From NCBI GenBank assembly GCA_036852015.1, contig JAANDG010000034.1:434001-498000 (forward strand): a stretch of 64,000 nucleotides of DNA, given 5' to 3'. Position 1 is the first letter of the stretch. The number at the start of each line of letters is the position of its first letter. Shown piece after piece: positions 45,921 through 59,507 of this stretch. The position numbers and the translations under genes are program-made. The DNA comes from Pelodera strongyloides (lineage: Eukaryota; Nematoda; Chromadorea; Rhabditida; Rhabditidae). The notes under the pieces were generated by a model, which saw only the letters and a list, made by a program, of their open reading frames with translations, made no database searches and was not told where the DNA came from.

Positions 45921-45995
45921 TCCCCTATGGCGCAGTGGTTACCGGGCTGCAATTCCAGAGCAAGAGGTCACGAGTTCGAATCCGGCGTCAGTATA
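45921..45995 (+). other. tRNA-derived SINE-like segment abutting an ETS-gene exon
   Basis: TATGGCGCAGTGGTTACCGGG (A box) and GAGTTCGAATCC (B box) are well kept; T-stem and acceptor pairing are poor. On the minus strand its sequence contains possible acceptors for the first visible ETS exon. Confidence 0.6.
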
Positions 45996-46411
45996 TGCCA
46001 AAAACAATAGTGGTAGATGCATGCACAACGTACCGGCAACGTGATCTGCAAGAGCGCAGCATTAGTTTTATACAACCATGCGCATCATGAGTACGACGAA
46101 AAATATGAAATTAAAAGTAAAAATATTGATCTCAGAAATTTCGACAATCTTACAAGAAGAGGAGAAACACAAATTATTATTACTATTTAACAATTGTAGA
46201 AAAAAAGCAATGGAGAAACAGGAATGATTATTTACAGGAATTTAACTTAACAATAGCTATGGTAAAATACGCTCAATAAAAGGCTGCACGTCTAGACGCG
46301 ACGGATAGATAAAACTGCAGGGTGCGGAACAAATTTTTGCCTGTTACTTTGCCCAAATGTAAATGGTTCGTTTGTCGATATTGTATCCACCTATTTTTCT
46401 CGTTATTATTA

Positions 46412-46826
46412 TTAAAGGGTCAGGCCCATTTCAAATGACCCCTATTTTTGATGACTCCATCGGATTCTCCGTCAAATATAGTAGGCTGAATTTTTTTCTA
46501 ATTTTCAAGCGCAAAATTCACACACTATTCGGCAATTTACCGTGGGCAGTCATACCCAACTATTTATCGCAGTTTACACGCCCCTTCGCGCTTATTGGCC
46601 AATATCGCAATTGCCACGCCCAATAGAGCATATTGCCCAATTAGCGCGAAGGGGGCGTGGCAACTGCGATAAATAGTTGGGTATGACTGGCATGGTAATT
46701 TGCCGAATACTGCGTGAATTTTGCGCTTGAAAATTAGAAAAATATCGTATACTACTATATATGACATGAAGAATCAGATGGAATCATCAAAAATAGGGGT
46801 CATTTGAAATGGGCCTGACCCTTTAA
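46412..46826. mobile_element. TTAA-ended palindromic MITE
   Basis: TTAAAGGGTCAGGCCCATTT and AAATGGGCCTGACCCTTTAA are inverted ends; arms of about 190 bp pair with few mismatches to a centre near 46620. Confidence 0.95.
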
Positions 46827-47529
46827 ATGTCTGTTCGAAAAAGTGAACATAATTATGTAGAAACAAGACAGAGAGATAAACACTCGTTTATTCATGTTCT
46901 TTTGTGCTAATCCCCTAAAAATCCGTTCATTACCCTAGTTTTTCCAAAATTCGCCAAGGTGCATAGGTATAGGTGTGTTTTAACTTAAACTGCCGCTGTT
47001 CTGAATTCTGCTGGAAAAAAACTGAAAAAGGTAACGGAGTCGCGCACTACGACTGGCTCTTGGCACAGGTCTCTTTGCGCGGGAATCTATGGCGTCATCA
47101 TCACAAATTAGCAGAAACGGCGGACAAAAATATTAGGAAAGTAAATACGCTTGTGAAAATAAGAATATAATAAACAATAACTAAATAAAAAGGTCAAAAC
47201 ACAGTTTGCTTGCCACAATTGGAAAAAGACAACAATCGATATGATTTTAAAAAAGTTCCGGAAAAGATAAGAATTAAATGGTAGAAAGATAACGAGGAAA
47301 ACATGTGGGACTACATGGAATAAAAAGAGTAGAAACACGGAAAGAAATCTTTTGACTTGAGGAAAATACAATACCAAACGATGTAAACATCGTAGTAAAG
47401 ATTAACAATTATATAATAATAATTTAAAGAAAATGAGAACCGACATGGAGTTTACGACGAAATCGATAATGTACTTTACGGGGGAAAAACAGAGAAAGAA
47501 AGAGAAATAAAGAGGAAGTTGAGAAAGAC

Positions 47530-47540
47530 AGAGATGGAGG

Positions 47541-47589
<49 letters not shown>

Positions 47590-47596
47590 GAGAAAG
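47530..47596 (+). repeat. (GA)n tract
   Basis: About 65 bp of GA dinucleotide ending in GAAAGAGAAAG. Confidence 0.95.
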
Positions 47597-49304
47597 GCTG
47601 AATGAATGAATTGATTAAAAGGAAAGATACAGAAAGAGGGAGATGTTTGAGTTTCCGTTTCGCCTTTTAGCTTTAGCCCTTTTAGTTTAATGTGATAAAT
47701 CTTCAACGAAAAGGAATGGAAAAGACAACAACTGTTTCTTTGGGCCAGTTTCAAAAATGACGTTGGTGAAGAATTTAAATAAACGTAAGAAATACGAAAG
47801 TGAGCGCGAAGTATGGCCGGAATTCTGAACAGAGCTATGGTATTGCACAAATATGGCGCCAAGTGCGCGAAGCGCGCCCGAGGTGCGCCACGCACTTTCT
47901 AGTCTCTTTGTGAAACTGAATGATATGCTAGTTTCAACAGAAGAAGTAATTCATATAAAAAAATTCGAAGAAATTAATTAAATAGTGTACAAGTTAAAGC
48001 GAAATAACGACAGGTTTTCGAAACCGACCGATATTTCGCTTTCAAGAAAAATGGGATTTTACATGATCGTGTCTCGGGTCCGGTGTCATGGCAAAAATTA
48101 AAAAATAAGATACGAGATATACCAATTGGTATATCATGTGTTTAGCTATATACACTCATATACATGCGGTTATTCGAGCGAAAAGAATTGGGCAAAATCG
48201 ATGGAACATGTGGAAAAACGAGTCTTTTCTCTGAAAAAATAACAAAGAATGTCATGTTTATACAAAAAAAATTGCAAATGAAAAGGGAAAACAGTAAGCT
48301 CTGGCAATATACCAAAACAACACAAATATTTTGCAACTTCAAAGTAATACGTTTATAATGTTATATTGTGTGAGACAACGCGAGCAAACAAATGAGGAAG
48401 TGCAACTATGACTATGTGTATGTATAAATTAGTAGACTGATTTTTTTTTGAAAATTATGAAAATTAATTTTTCTTGATTGTTATTCCAGTTCCGATTAGT
48501 TCACATATAATTGGAGAATACAACTTCATAATTCATAATGATTTAAAAGAATCGATAAACGTACAACACATCGAGAAAAATAATGGTGATAGCTCAGAAC
48601 ACATGTTTAATGTTATAAAATTGTTTATGGAAACCAAATTGAGACCTCAGTAAGTAAGAAGGGCGTAAGAAAAAAATGCTCAGACTAACCATATAAAAAG
48701 GTCAAGAGTTAGAACGGGGCTTCAAGGTCTTTTCTGGGTTTTCGCTGATGTGCGATGCTCTTTTCGGGATGAGAGAACGAATTATTTCCTTCACAAAACT
48801 GGAACCTTTTTGAGAAAGCTTGCCCAGAAAGGCTGTAGACCGAAAGACCGGAAGATAGACCAAAGACATGGGTTATTAGTTCAATTTTGACTAGCGCAAG
48901 CTATTCTATTCTTCATTCAAGCAAGGCTAATTATCATCCCCAGTGGCTGCATGTCAAAAAAAACGAGCTCAAATATTTTAGTGGAATGAGACCTAGATGT
49001 ATTTTTGATGAAATGTGCTTATACGATATTTTATTGAAAAATATACTAAATTTGTAATATCAAGATAGTTTTTACAATATAATGAACCTTTTTCGAAAGG
49101 AAAAATCAATAATTATAGTCTAAAAAGGGAGAGCGATGAATTGCGAACTGATAGCGATAAATGATTGCGGGAAAAATGAGCCTTTTTCCGGGATGTGGCG
49201 ACCCCAAAAAGAAGACAGATAAGTTCGACGACCTATCGTTACGGGAAGGAGAAAAACATGTGACGACAGCTTTTCTCAATCTCGGAGACAGAGAGGAGAA
49301 ACTC

Positions 49305-49305
49305 T

Positions 49306-49382
<77 letters not shown>
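49305..49382 (+). repeat. (CT)n tract
   Basis: About 75 bp of CT with a single CCCTTT break, opposite in polarity to the neighbouring GA tracts. Confidence 0.95.
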
Positions 49383-49386
<4 letters not shown>

Positions 49387-52300
49387 CCCTCTTTCCGATT
49401 CGTTTCTCTCTCACATTTTGTGTTTCGATGCTTCCCCCCACTTTCATTTCTCACATAGAATATACATTTTCATACCTTTCCGTCGTATCTTCTCTGTGAC
49501 GAAAACTACACAATTTAAGGAGAACTGCGTAGGGAAAAGAACACCATTATTATAGGAAGCGATCTTGGTGGTCTACACTATAACTATTTCACTTCGAACC
49601 CAAAGTAATTAGCAAATTGCAAATTCACAGCATTCTTTCTTAGGGGGCGGGGTCAATTAGAATAATTATACCCAAAAAATCATTACGTGGCCTAAATTGC
49701 AGAAATGACTGGAAACAAAAACCCGTCATGGCTAGGTATAGTCTTGCAATATTTTCGAGAAAAAATATGGCTGATGTGTATGCTTTGATTCGCATCCAAG
49801 CAGACAAGCAATAGACAAACTTTACGAAGAATGAAAGAAAATTCAATATTGGGAACAAAATTCTGCACTATTGCACGTAGCCAATACAACAGAAAAAAAA
49901 ACGAAAAACTAATATTATGGAGTCTAGCTAATATAACGTAGTGTAGCAGACCACGAATCATAATCAATAGGAAAACTGAACATAGAACGAAAGAAACTCT
50001 CAATTGTTCCCCAAGGTTAAGAGGACGAACTTTTCCTGTTAGAATGGCGGAAAATTTGTCGCGTTGCTATAAACTTGCTATAAGGACGCGTGATTTCCGG
50101 TCTACGAAATTTGGAATTAAATACAAAATAACACTTTTGGTGCTTGGTGACTACACTACACGTCAGTTGTAGTTAGAAGAAGACTACATTATAGTATTTT
50201 AGTAGACTGAAAAATAGTAAAACAAAAGATCCCAATTAGTATGAAGATTAATTATGATTATATGAGGGAACGCAATACGTGTTTTATAGTGCAGCAAGGG
50301 AAGGAAAAATGTAAATCAAAGTAATATAACTAAAAACAAAGCGCGATCTCCTAGGAGAGAAGTTATTATTTGTCTCGTGTGTTTTGATGCATTTTTTGTG
50401 GACTCAGTATATATTTAAATTGCAAAATGTTATTCTCTATTTGTTTTGCTCAAAACTGCTCCACGGATACAAACAGTGTCTCTTTCTATTTTTACTATAC
50501 AACGGAAGTCGCACTGGAGACAATAAAATCAATTAACGAAATTAACGGCTTGTAATTAAGTCGAATTTTGCACAGAAAAATCAATTACTATTAATTACAT
50601 AGAGCATCCTAATTGCCTAAAACTGTGCCTGCTCTATGTAGTGAAATACTAGTCAAAGATTAAAGACAAAACCGTTGCTGGAATATGGACTAAATTTGTG
50701 ACTAAATCTAAACGTCGTCGTTTCATTAAAAAAGATCTTTTCGTAAAAGAAAGCTGCTGGTAATGAGTGTCCAGGTAAAAATAAAACTACAAAAAGTCAA
50801 TAGCTAACCTTATTTCATAAAGACACACCGATGCGAACGTGAATAAATACAAATAGATTTTGTCGACACACTGCGCGCTGGGACAAAAACAGATTTTTAG
50901 ATTTTTAGCACGATAGAAATAAACAAATTTCATAAAACGAGGTTCAGAGGTAGAAAGAAAACGAGAGAAAAATAAGAGGGAGAGATATACAGATAAAGAG
51001 CGAGAGTGAGATCGAAAGAGAGCGAAAGAGCGAGAGAAAGAGAGATAAAAAGAGTCAGAGAGACTACACTTTTGTAGACATGACCTTTCAAAAGCTTTTT
51101 TTCATGAAGTTGATCTTACGAATGCGCCTCTTTGAATCTAACCGTTTACCAATAAATTACTTGAAAAAAATTACGAAACGAACGCAGGAATTCCACGTAC
51201 ACAATGAGGTTTGCCTCCTGTTGCCAAAAATTTTCCTATCTGTTATAGCCAAAATGTTAGTGATAGCGTTTTTTTTTACGTAGGATGGTAACTAGTGTGA
51301 AAATTGAAATTGAAACTAGACACGGGACCATGACATAAGCTTACCGTGAACGGGTTTTTCATTTATAGCCCAGTGAATACTAATTACCAGTGGCCACCTT
51401 TTGGGCATGCAATATTTCTCGCATAAATAAAGAAGGTCGCTCTGGTGGAATGAAAGTTTTGGGCGGAAAGCTTACATATTATGCCCGCGCACGGAAGCTA
51501 ACAAACCAAAAACCGGAGTTTCACTGGGTTGCGTGAACTTCTAGCTCTGTTTTGATTCGAGAGGGACGCAACCAAAACTGTTATATATTTTGCTCAGCAT
51601 GGTAAAAAGTGAAAACACTCTGAAAACCACTCATTCAAAATCGAAATCGAAATCCAGCAAAATTTGCAATTTGCAGTGTGGCCGTAATTACAATTTTCCC
51701 AAAGCATAATAAAAATGTCGGATAATTAGAAATTTCTTTTATATTCTCAAAACCGCAATTTCTGGGCGAGCAACAAGTTTATTCCATAAGCAACAACGAA
51801 ATAGAACTCATTCACTATATTTCTCAATCGCGAATTTTTATTCCGGTTTCACTGTAATTATGCGGATTCCTAACCATGAAGTGAAAAAAACCCCATCTGC
51901 AAATAAATAAGCCCCTTTCATTTATGACAAAGCTAAGAACATACCAAATTTATCATCGGAAAAGGCGGCGGGCTTGCGCGCGCAAGAGGAGCGAACGATT
52001 TCCAACTTTACACTTGGCGCGCATTTGGCACACAATTTTCACGCCATTTGCACGCCAACTTTGTTGTGTAGTATTTAAAAATAAAATAAGTGACCATAGA
52101 TTAGACGGCGAAGGGAATTACTGAACGTTTAAAGAATCGAATGAAAGACGTGGAAAAGCGGAATAGGGGCCCAATGTTAATTACTTAAAGCTCGCCACTG
52201 GCCCCAGGGCCAGAGAGTGGGACCTTTGGAGACCAGTGGGCCTCTGAACCTATTTCTGGAAATGGACACGAGACCGACACTTGATTACGTTTTTTTACTG

Positions 52301-54016
52301 AATGTATAATAGATCCGTGGGAGTAGGACTAGAGCGGTTTGGTGCAACTGCAAATGGAAGTGGTTATCTTGTTGGATGAACGAACTCGTGAATATAGATT
52401 AGATGAATATGGGTGCAGAGATAAACACAAAAAAAAATAAGTTCAAAGTCAATGTAAAACATCATAAACAAAAATTAACGATTGAGATTTGGTACCAAGG
52501 ATCTGAAGACACAATCGGCAGCTAGCTTAGTGCGTAAAAAGTAAGTTTGAACTCGAACAATAAGCCATAGGTGAGTATTCTGACATAGAATGCACAAATA
52601 ACACTGCGTGTATCCGAGTTTGTTAAATATTGAGCCGATGAAAATCGAGCATCTACTAAAGTTACACAAAAAATTTGGATTTTATTCTGATTAACAGTGC
52701 GGAATGTAATGTAAAGTCAAAAAACCAGCGCAGACGGTAGATGCGCTCTGAGTCTGAGTGGATAGTCTGTTGTGAATTAATGTCTGCAACTCACAATCAG
52801 TAGAGAGAATAATTCCTGCCTTGTTTCCAAAGAACTTTCTGAAAATCGGAAAAAATTAACAATTTGAAGTTTGAAAATTTGAAATCTCCGACTGTAAACG
52901 ACAACGTATGTTTAAATTCACAACGTATGTTTAAATTTAGATCCTACAATTATTCTTCTCGTAGAGGTAGTTCTAGGATTGTTATTAATAGGGCATCAAG
53001 AAATGTTCGGAAACATTCATTTGTCCATAGAACGTCCCTTATGATTGAACAGAATGCTACGAATTTCCTGTGATTTACTCCGAATTTGCTTGCTGAGACA
53101 TTTTACTACTGCTTTATTATGTTTTATTTATTATGTGTATTTTATAACACAAACTGCACGTTACATTGCTTTCTTTGATTGTCTTTGTGCGTAATAAATT
53201 ATTATAATTGAAAACAGCCCTTGAAAATGTGTTAACGAGCAAAAACACATCAATTTCTTCGATAAATCAGCAGAAATACGTACATACTTACCAAAACGTA
53301 ACACTTACAATTAGAAGAAAGTAACAAAATGTAGATGAGCTGTTTCGGTTCTCAGAATTGTCCAACATCGATAACATTTTCATTGTACGCATTGAAACGA
53401 ATAGATGCTTATTAAAATAGTGGATCAACGATTAGTATAGAAAATAATGCCGTGTACGGGTTGATGTTTTTAACCACAGCAAAATGAGTGGGTGTAGGCA
53501 TCTCATTTTATTCCTATAATTAACCGAGTACTTCGAGAAAACGGGTCGCACGTGAAAAAGTTGCACCCATTACAGTAATTTTGTCCAGTCTTATTTTGGT
53601 CCCAATAAGACTAGACAAAAAAAAGTGTTCAGAACATTTTGAATACACACAGGCTGATAATATAACACACATTGATGGAAAACTGTTCTCGTAGTGCTTG
53701 TTTCAGGCAGGTAATTACAAAAACATAACGGCACGTAGTATGGATAAGTGAAAATTAAGCAAATTTTGTGTGATGTGTTTTGTTTTGTGTGATCTCATCG
53801 AAAAAAAACTAACGTTCTCAGAATTCCTATTCATATTCTAACAATAAGTAGACATGTTCAATTTTTGGTTCAGCCATTCACGGGGCCCTTTGCGGTTTGC
53901 GGGCCTTTGCGCTGACAAGGGGCCGGGGGTTTGTTTCCTTTCCTAATGTTTTTTGATCGATGATTTTCCACTGTAGAGGAAGAGGAAGGGCATGAAATGG
54001 GCCAAAGTATAAGGAG

Positions 54017-54262
54017 AGAGAGAGAGAGAGAGAGAGAGTGGTCTCTTTTTGCTGAAAGAAAGCTTGAGCGAGGCCCTAACCCGTGACCTAAAGTTCATTA
54101 GAGTTCCCTTTGCCCGGGAGGAGATAGAAAGGGCCACAGCTTCCGCTCGGAACCCACGTTTTTCACTTCTTCCTTGGACAAAAGCGCAAAAGGAAGAGAG
54201 AGAGAGGAAGAAAGAGAGAGAGAGAGAGAAAGAAAGAGAGAGAGAGAGAGCGAGAGAGTGAG
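54017..54262 (+). repeat. Two (GA)n tracts flanking a GC-richer 150-bp segment
   Basis: Pure GA at 54017-54038 and GA-rich at 54190-54262. The segment between has open frames on both strands but no splice support. Confidence 0.85.
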
Positions 54263-55065
54263 AGAAGAGGAGGAAGGGAGGAAATGGGACACACTCAGAG
54301 AGATGATCGTTCAAATCGAGCACAAACCAAAGTTTGGAGCAGAAACCGCCTGGCAGGGATCTGGAGAGCGGGACGGGAGCCAGCAAAATGCTTGAAAAAG
54401 TGAGATGCAAAAATTTCAAAAGCACGTAGCTTGATGCCCCAGGACCCAGCATGGTGGTGCAAGGACAAGACAAACTATACCAAAGTGTTCTTCTTGGAAG
54501 CAGAAAACTGCTCGACTAAGAGAGGGGACATATTTCGCATTATGCTAACTGATAACGTCTGTCAGCAGAGAAACTGTCAGCTACGAATAGAAAAATTTGC
54601 AAAACTATGTAAAGCAGGCCAAGATATACACACTTGTATGATACACCTTTCCATTTCTTTTACCCGATTGCTAATCGACTACGGTACAAATGGTTTCGTT
54701 ATATGTACATTGCTTTCTCTTCATCATATTATTTGATGTACGCCTCGGTGTCATTTAATTAATTAATAAATAAAAAATGACGTGTCTGTCTATTGATGAA
54801 AAAAAAAACGAAAATAAAGGCAAAAGGTCAACTTAAAAGATCAAATCAATCGCCGGTAAGAGGAAATAGAGAATCGGTTACATTCTTTAGCGACGTGAGC
54901 GCGTGACGATTTAGAAAATGAGCGATAGAGCGAGCGGGTCAAACCGGCGCAATCGCGGAAATATACCGTAGTCGGCGCCTGTCTTATTGAAGGTGGAAAG
55001 GGAAACTGTCTTGGAGGATGTTATTTAGTTTTATTGTTCCATGATGTATTTCTTATTAGTTTGAC

Positions 55066-55257
55066 GGGAGAGAGATCGAGACATCGAGAGATTGATAGAT
55101 AGAGAGATAGAGATAGAGAGCGAGATGTAGAGAGAGAGAGAAAGAGAGATAGAGAAAGAGGACACAGAGAGCTAGAGATCGAGAGATCGCGAGATTGATA
55201 GATAGGAGCTAGAGATAGAGAGCGAGATGTAGAGAGAGAGAGAAATAGAGAGAGAAA
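55066..55257 (+). repeat. GAGA/GATA-rich tract with an internal duplication
   Basis: The block GAGAGCGAGATGTAGAGAGAGAGA appears twice (near 55117 and 55218), so an approximately 100-bp purine unit has been duplicated. Confidence 0.85.
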
Positions 55258-55902
55258 GGTGTGTGCACTTGCAAATACCCAATTATGGTGTGTTTATTCA
55301 TTCGCTACTGTCCGAATTAAAAGCCATAAAATACGCAGTATGCTTCACAGTTCTCCACATTCACATGCGTACCAGTGGCAATTGCGTATGAGAATATACC
55401 GTACTTAGCAAGTTAGATATAGTGATTGTCCCAGAACTAAATGTGTGAATTAAATGTGTGTGTTTTATTCGCTGTCGAAGTTTCCGTTCGTTCAGTTCCA
55501 GACGAATTAATAATGTATGGGGTTTATGTTCATTAGTTTATTTACAATAGCAGACGTTAGTGATCAATTCGCACTTTTTCCTAATTATAACAAAGAAAGA
55601 AATAGTGCGTTGACACGCAACTTTGATGAGATAATTAATTGGCAGTAGGAATTATATCTATAAAAGGACACACTGAACGTTTCCTTTAGGAAATGATGTT
55701 GGATAAAATTTGAAGGAAAAGGGCTAGAAAATATTAGGAACAGTTCGCAATATACCAAAGAGGAACAAAATGAATATCGTGTAGAAGACTACTGTTGATT
55801 ATGCACTTTGAATGTAATCAACAAATCTTTATTATTAAAACTAGACTCCCTACCGTAGTCTATATAGGAAACAATCTGGTCTGGTGCTGAAGAAGACATG
55901 GC

Positions 55903-55972
55903 TGGAAGCGCCCTCGATCTAGCGTCGCTTATTTAGAACAAACGCTCTCCCGACTGAACTACGCGCGTCATT
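55903..55972 (-). pseudogene. tRNA pseudogene or SINE head
   Basis: On the minus strand GTAGTTCAGTCGGGAGAGC is a good A box. The B box is degraded (GATCGAGGGCGC). The anticodon stem partly pairs. Confidence 0.4.
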
Positions 55973-56575
55973 TTTCTCGCAACCAATACTAATCGTCTCT
56001 AGTGATCTACCAACTACTGTGGCCTCCCCACTTAACATAGGACATCACTACCAACTTGAATTACGTAAATTGATTAGGTACTAAATTCCTCTCCGTAACT
56101 ATTGGAATCATTAGCTGCGTTTAAGCATATACATAAGCCAACGTATGTTGGCACGACCGGAAAAAGGTGTCTTCCGTTAATTTCGCTTGTTGTACAACGT
56201 AAACGCGCGTAACTAACTATAGGATTGTACGTCAACATATTAAGGCATAAGATATAAAACCACATACGAGCTCAAAAATACGTATTCAAGTTATTCCGGG
56301 GGTCAACCTCCCAAAAAAACTACATCGGATTATGACAATACTTTAATCTGACTTTCCCTATATCCATTAGAGGCGAAACATTCATCGCCTCGCTTTAATA
56401 CACCGTTTTTTGTAGATAAAACTGGGTCCAGTTGTGTGTACATCGATGAATATTCAATCAGAATGACACGAGGGAAAGGGAACCCAAAGGCCAGCACGCT
56501 TCCTGCAGACTAAGGCCCAGTTATGAACATTCTGGGAAGTGACGTCAGGGAATGGGGTGGGGCATAGCCAATGCC

Positions 56576-56645
56576 GAAGCCTAAGTATAAGTATAAGTGC
56601 AAGCACAATTCTAAGCCTAAGCATACGCCTCAGCCTAATAAGTGT
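56576..56645 (+). repeat. Degenerate telomere-like patch
   Basis: GCCTAAG, CTAAGCCTAAGC and CAGCCTAAT units are scattered in about 70 bp, resembling decayed GCCTAA repeats. Confidence 0.35.
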
Positions 56646-57550
56646 AAGATTAACCCTACTAAGGGAAGAACCATGAAGTATCACTTGTGGCTAGGAGTCG
56701 AAATGTTAATATAAGTCATTTTATATCAATTTCTGTGTAAGATGGTACCAGACTTACGCGGTCGTGTTTCAGTCGGAAAATCGTGCACAAAATTTATATG
56801 TATTTGGTTAAAATTAGCATATAATTCCATCATAAAAGCAAGCATCTGTGACGACCACTAATAGCTAAGTTGCTAAATATAGTTCAGCCTCTAAAACAAG
56901 ATAAAAAATACAGTGTAGTTGCAGTTACGAAAAAGATAAGCGTGGCAGCAGATAATAATAAACCCTAGAAAAGTCTAAAATTAGAAAAAATAAAAAATAA
57001 TTTGAATGAAAAGTTTGGGATGAGGCAGCGGTAAAAAAGAGTGGGGCAACTTTAACATTACTGCTTATTTTTGCAAATACCACCTGCAAGATACCGCCAC
57101 ATGCAAAACACAACCCTTTTATATATACCACACCTGTGTCTTTACAAATACAGGATGCCAAATAGAATGTAAGTTAAGTAAAGAAATACGAAAACGTTTG
57201 ACCAGGCTGCACATGTAAAACAAGTAATCTGGATATTATTGGATGTCATTTTTTCTTGCATAACTTAGCAAACATATCTATCCATATAAATGTGAATTAC
57301 CTAACACATGTGAATTATATTACGGTTTAAAAATACCGACACTATAATCTAAAAGTGTGTGCAATAAGTGACAAGTACTTCTGCGGGGACGTACACTCAA
57401 TACTTGTTTACATCTAGGGCTAGTTATATGACTCCTGGAATGGATATTGAAAGAGGAATGTGTTAACTTGTCCTCAAGAACGATGCCTAAATATCTCACC
57501 AACAACACTAAAATAACATAAAATAGTTATATGAAGTGACTGAGTTCGTG

Positions 57551-57607
57551 CTGACTGCACCCGGTCACTAGTACACCTCTAATGCGAACAAGGATCGAAA
57601 CGAGGTG
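57551..57607 (+). pseudogene. Second decayed hammerhead relative
   Basis: CTCTAATGCGAACAAGGATC followed by GAAACGAGGTGAT aligns base for base with the 18.7-kb copy (CTCGTATGCGAAAGGGTC, GAAACGGGGTTAC). The CTGA-TGA half is altered (CTGACTG). Confidence 0.45.
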
Positions 57608-57814
57608 ATATTTATATAATTACATCCAAAATGATACCAAAACTTTCGATACATTGGGTCCACATAAATTTTTTCTTTTCTTTTCTGTATGAAATTGTTA
57701 CTTTATGGTTTCATTATTCTCATCTTTATTATAAATAGCACCACATACAATATTTTTTCTTCTTTTTATTTACAATTAGAACATAATAATCTTATAACAT
57801 ATTTGTGGGGGATA

Positions 57815-58295
57815 TTAAAGGGATGGGTTCACTACAAAATCACCTTGTTTTTTTTTGCTTTAGTTTGATTGTACAAAGGAAAACTTAAACAAAGACCATA
57901 AAAAATATTCCTTGAATTATTCCCTAGGGAAGATATTAGGTAAAAAAGGTGAGTATTGATCTTTTTCCGATAAGTTGTACTGCAAGGTAAACTAAGGAAG
58001 CTAAGAGATATGGCTGAAACACACTGTTTTGAGCAAAATAAACTGTAGTCTTCATCGTTTATTTCACATAAAACAATGAAAAAACAGTGTGTTTCAGCCA
58101 TATATCTTAGCTTCCTTAGTTTATCTTGCAGTACAACTTTATCGGAAAAAGATCAATACTCACCTTTTTTACCTAATATCTGCCCTAGGGAATAATTCAA
58201 GGAATATTTTTTATGCTCTTTGTTTAAGTTTTCCTTTGTACAATCAAAGTAAAGCATAAAAACAAGGTGATTTTGTAGTGAACCCATCCCTTTAA
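57815..58295. mobile_element. TTAA-ended palindromic MITE, longest and best kept
   Basis: TTAAAGGGATGGGTTCACTA and TAGTGAACCCATCCCTTTAA are inverted ends. Arms of about 220 bp are nearly perfect complements with a short AT-rich centre near 58050. Confidence 0.96.
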
Positions 58296-58575
58296 CTTTG
58301 ATCACAAACGCGTCCAATTTTACCATTTGCCGGCAAATACACAATACCGATAAAGTAACACCACATATAAAAACTTACATTCTGAAACAATTCTTCAACT
58401 TTTAAAGCGTCGGAACAGTCTATCATTGATGCATTTTCGGTCTGTTTTCGGAGAAAGAGCACAAGTTGTAGTTATAAAAATGTAATTGTTGTGATTTCTG
58501 ATTTTCAAAACTGCGCATGTATTGTATTTTTCAAAAGGTGTAGTCACTACAAATTAGTAATTTCGCTCTGTTACA

Positions 58576-58732
58576 TAATGGGATTTCCCAGTATATTGAA
58601 CATGTACAGTATTTTGGAACTACACGAGAATATCTTTTTCATTTGTCATAGCATATGTGCAGATTTCTTGCAGAAATACGGTAGTATTTACAGAATCACA
58701 CCGGTTTTTGGGATACTTGGAAACCCCATAAT
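58576..58732. mobile_element. GGGGTTTCC-type MITE, copy 4, inverted
   Basis: It ends GGGATACTTGGAAACCCCATA and starts TAATGGGATTTCCCAGTAT. In reverse orientation it carries the same CCGGTGTGATTC and ATACTGTACATG blocks as copy 2. Confidence 0.85.
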
Positions 58733-59385
58733 GTAAATTGAAAGATAAACATACGCAGAAACTAGCTAAATATTGGTCAAAAGTTAATACATCAATCATT
58801 CATAAAGCTCAAAGCAATAAGTCAACAGTTTTTTTTGATCAGCTACCGTAGCAACCAATCACGTCCCGCTATCCCCACAACCAATTAGCAAGCAACATAG
58901 GTCGCTGACTACTGTAGCTGAGCAGAACCCAATACTTTTCGGACCTAATTCAGCTTTTCTCAGCCTTTCTTCAGATTTGTTATTTTTTCTTGCAGTGTTA
59001 TCTTGGTTGCCTGTTATCTTACAAGGTACGAATTTATTTTGACTCACGTAACTGGTTTTTAGTTTTGTTCGACCACTAACACAAGTTTTTAGGGGAGTCT
59101 TAACAATTAAAGGTCTCGATTTTCCCCCACAGCCGTAATTACTTGTTCCAGAATTTAATTATGTATGTTCCCCGATTTCTAATGAGCATCTCGATATAGA
59201 CAGCGGAGTAAGTCTCAATGGTCTTTCGTTGACATCAAGCGACTATATTTCTCATAAGGGGAAATTAACGGTGGTCTAGAAGACGTCTTAGAAATCAGAG
59301 AGGAACACATCAAGAAAATTCTTGTTATTACAAAGATCATAACAGTTTATAGGGAAGTGGCTCATACTATTTTGGCATATAAGAT

Positions 59386-59507
59386 AAGAGAGAGAGAGAG
59401 AGAAAGAGAGAGACAGAGACAGAGAGGAGAGGGAGAGAGAGGAGAGAGAGAGGAGAGAGAGGGAGAGCGAGAGAGTGAGGGAGAGAGGAAGAGAGAAAGA
59501 GAAATAG
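59386..59507 (+). repeat. (GA)n tract
   Basis: About 120 bp of GAGAGA/GGGAGA purine repeat. Confidence 0.95.

Noticed and set aside
47476..47895. 139-codon minus-strand frame
   Set aside because: Its C-terminal half is the GA tract; the N-terminal half has no recognisable motif or exon borders.
53943..54473. 176-codon minus-strand frame
   Set aside because: Much of it is purine-tract translation (Ser/Leu runs), with no supported splice sites.
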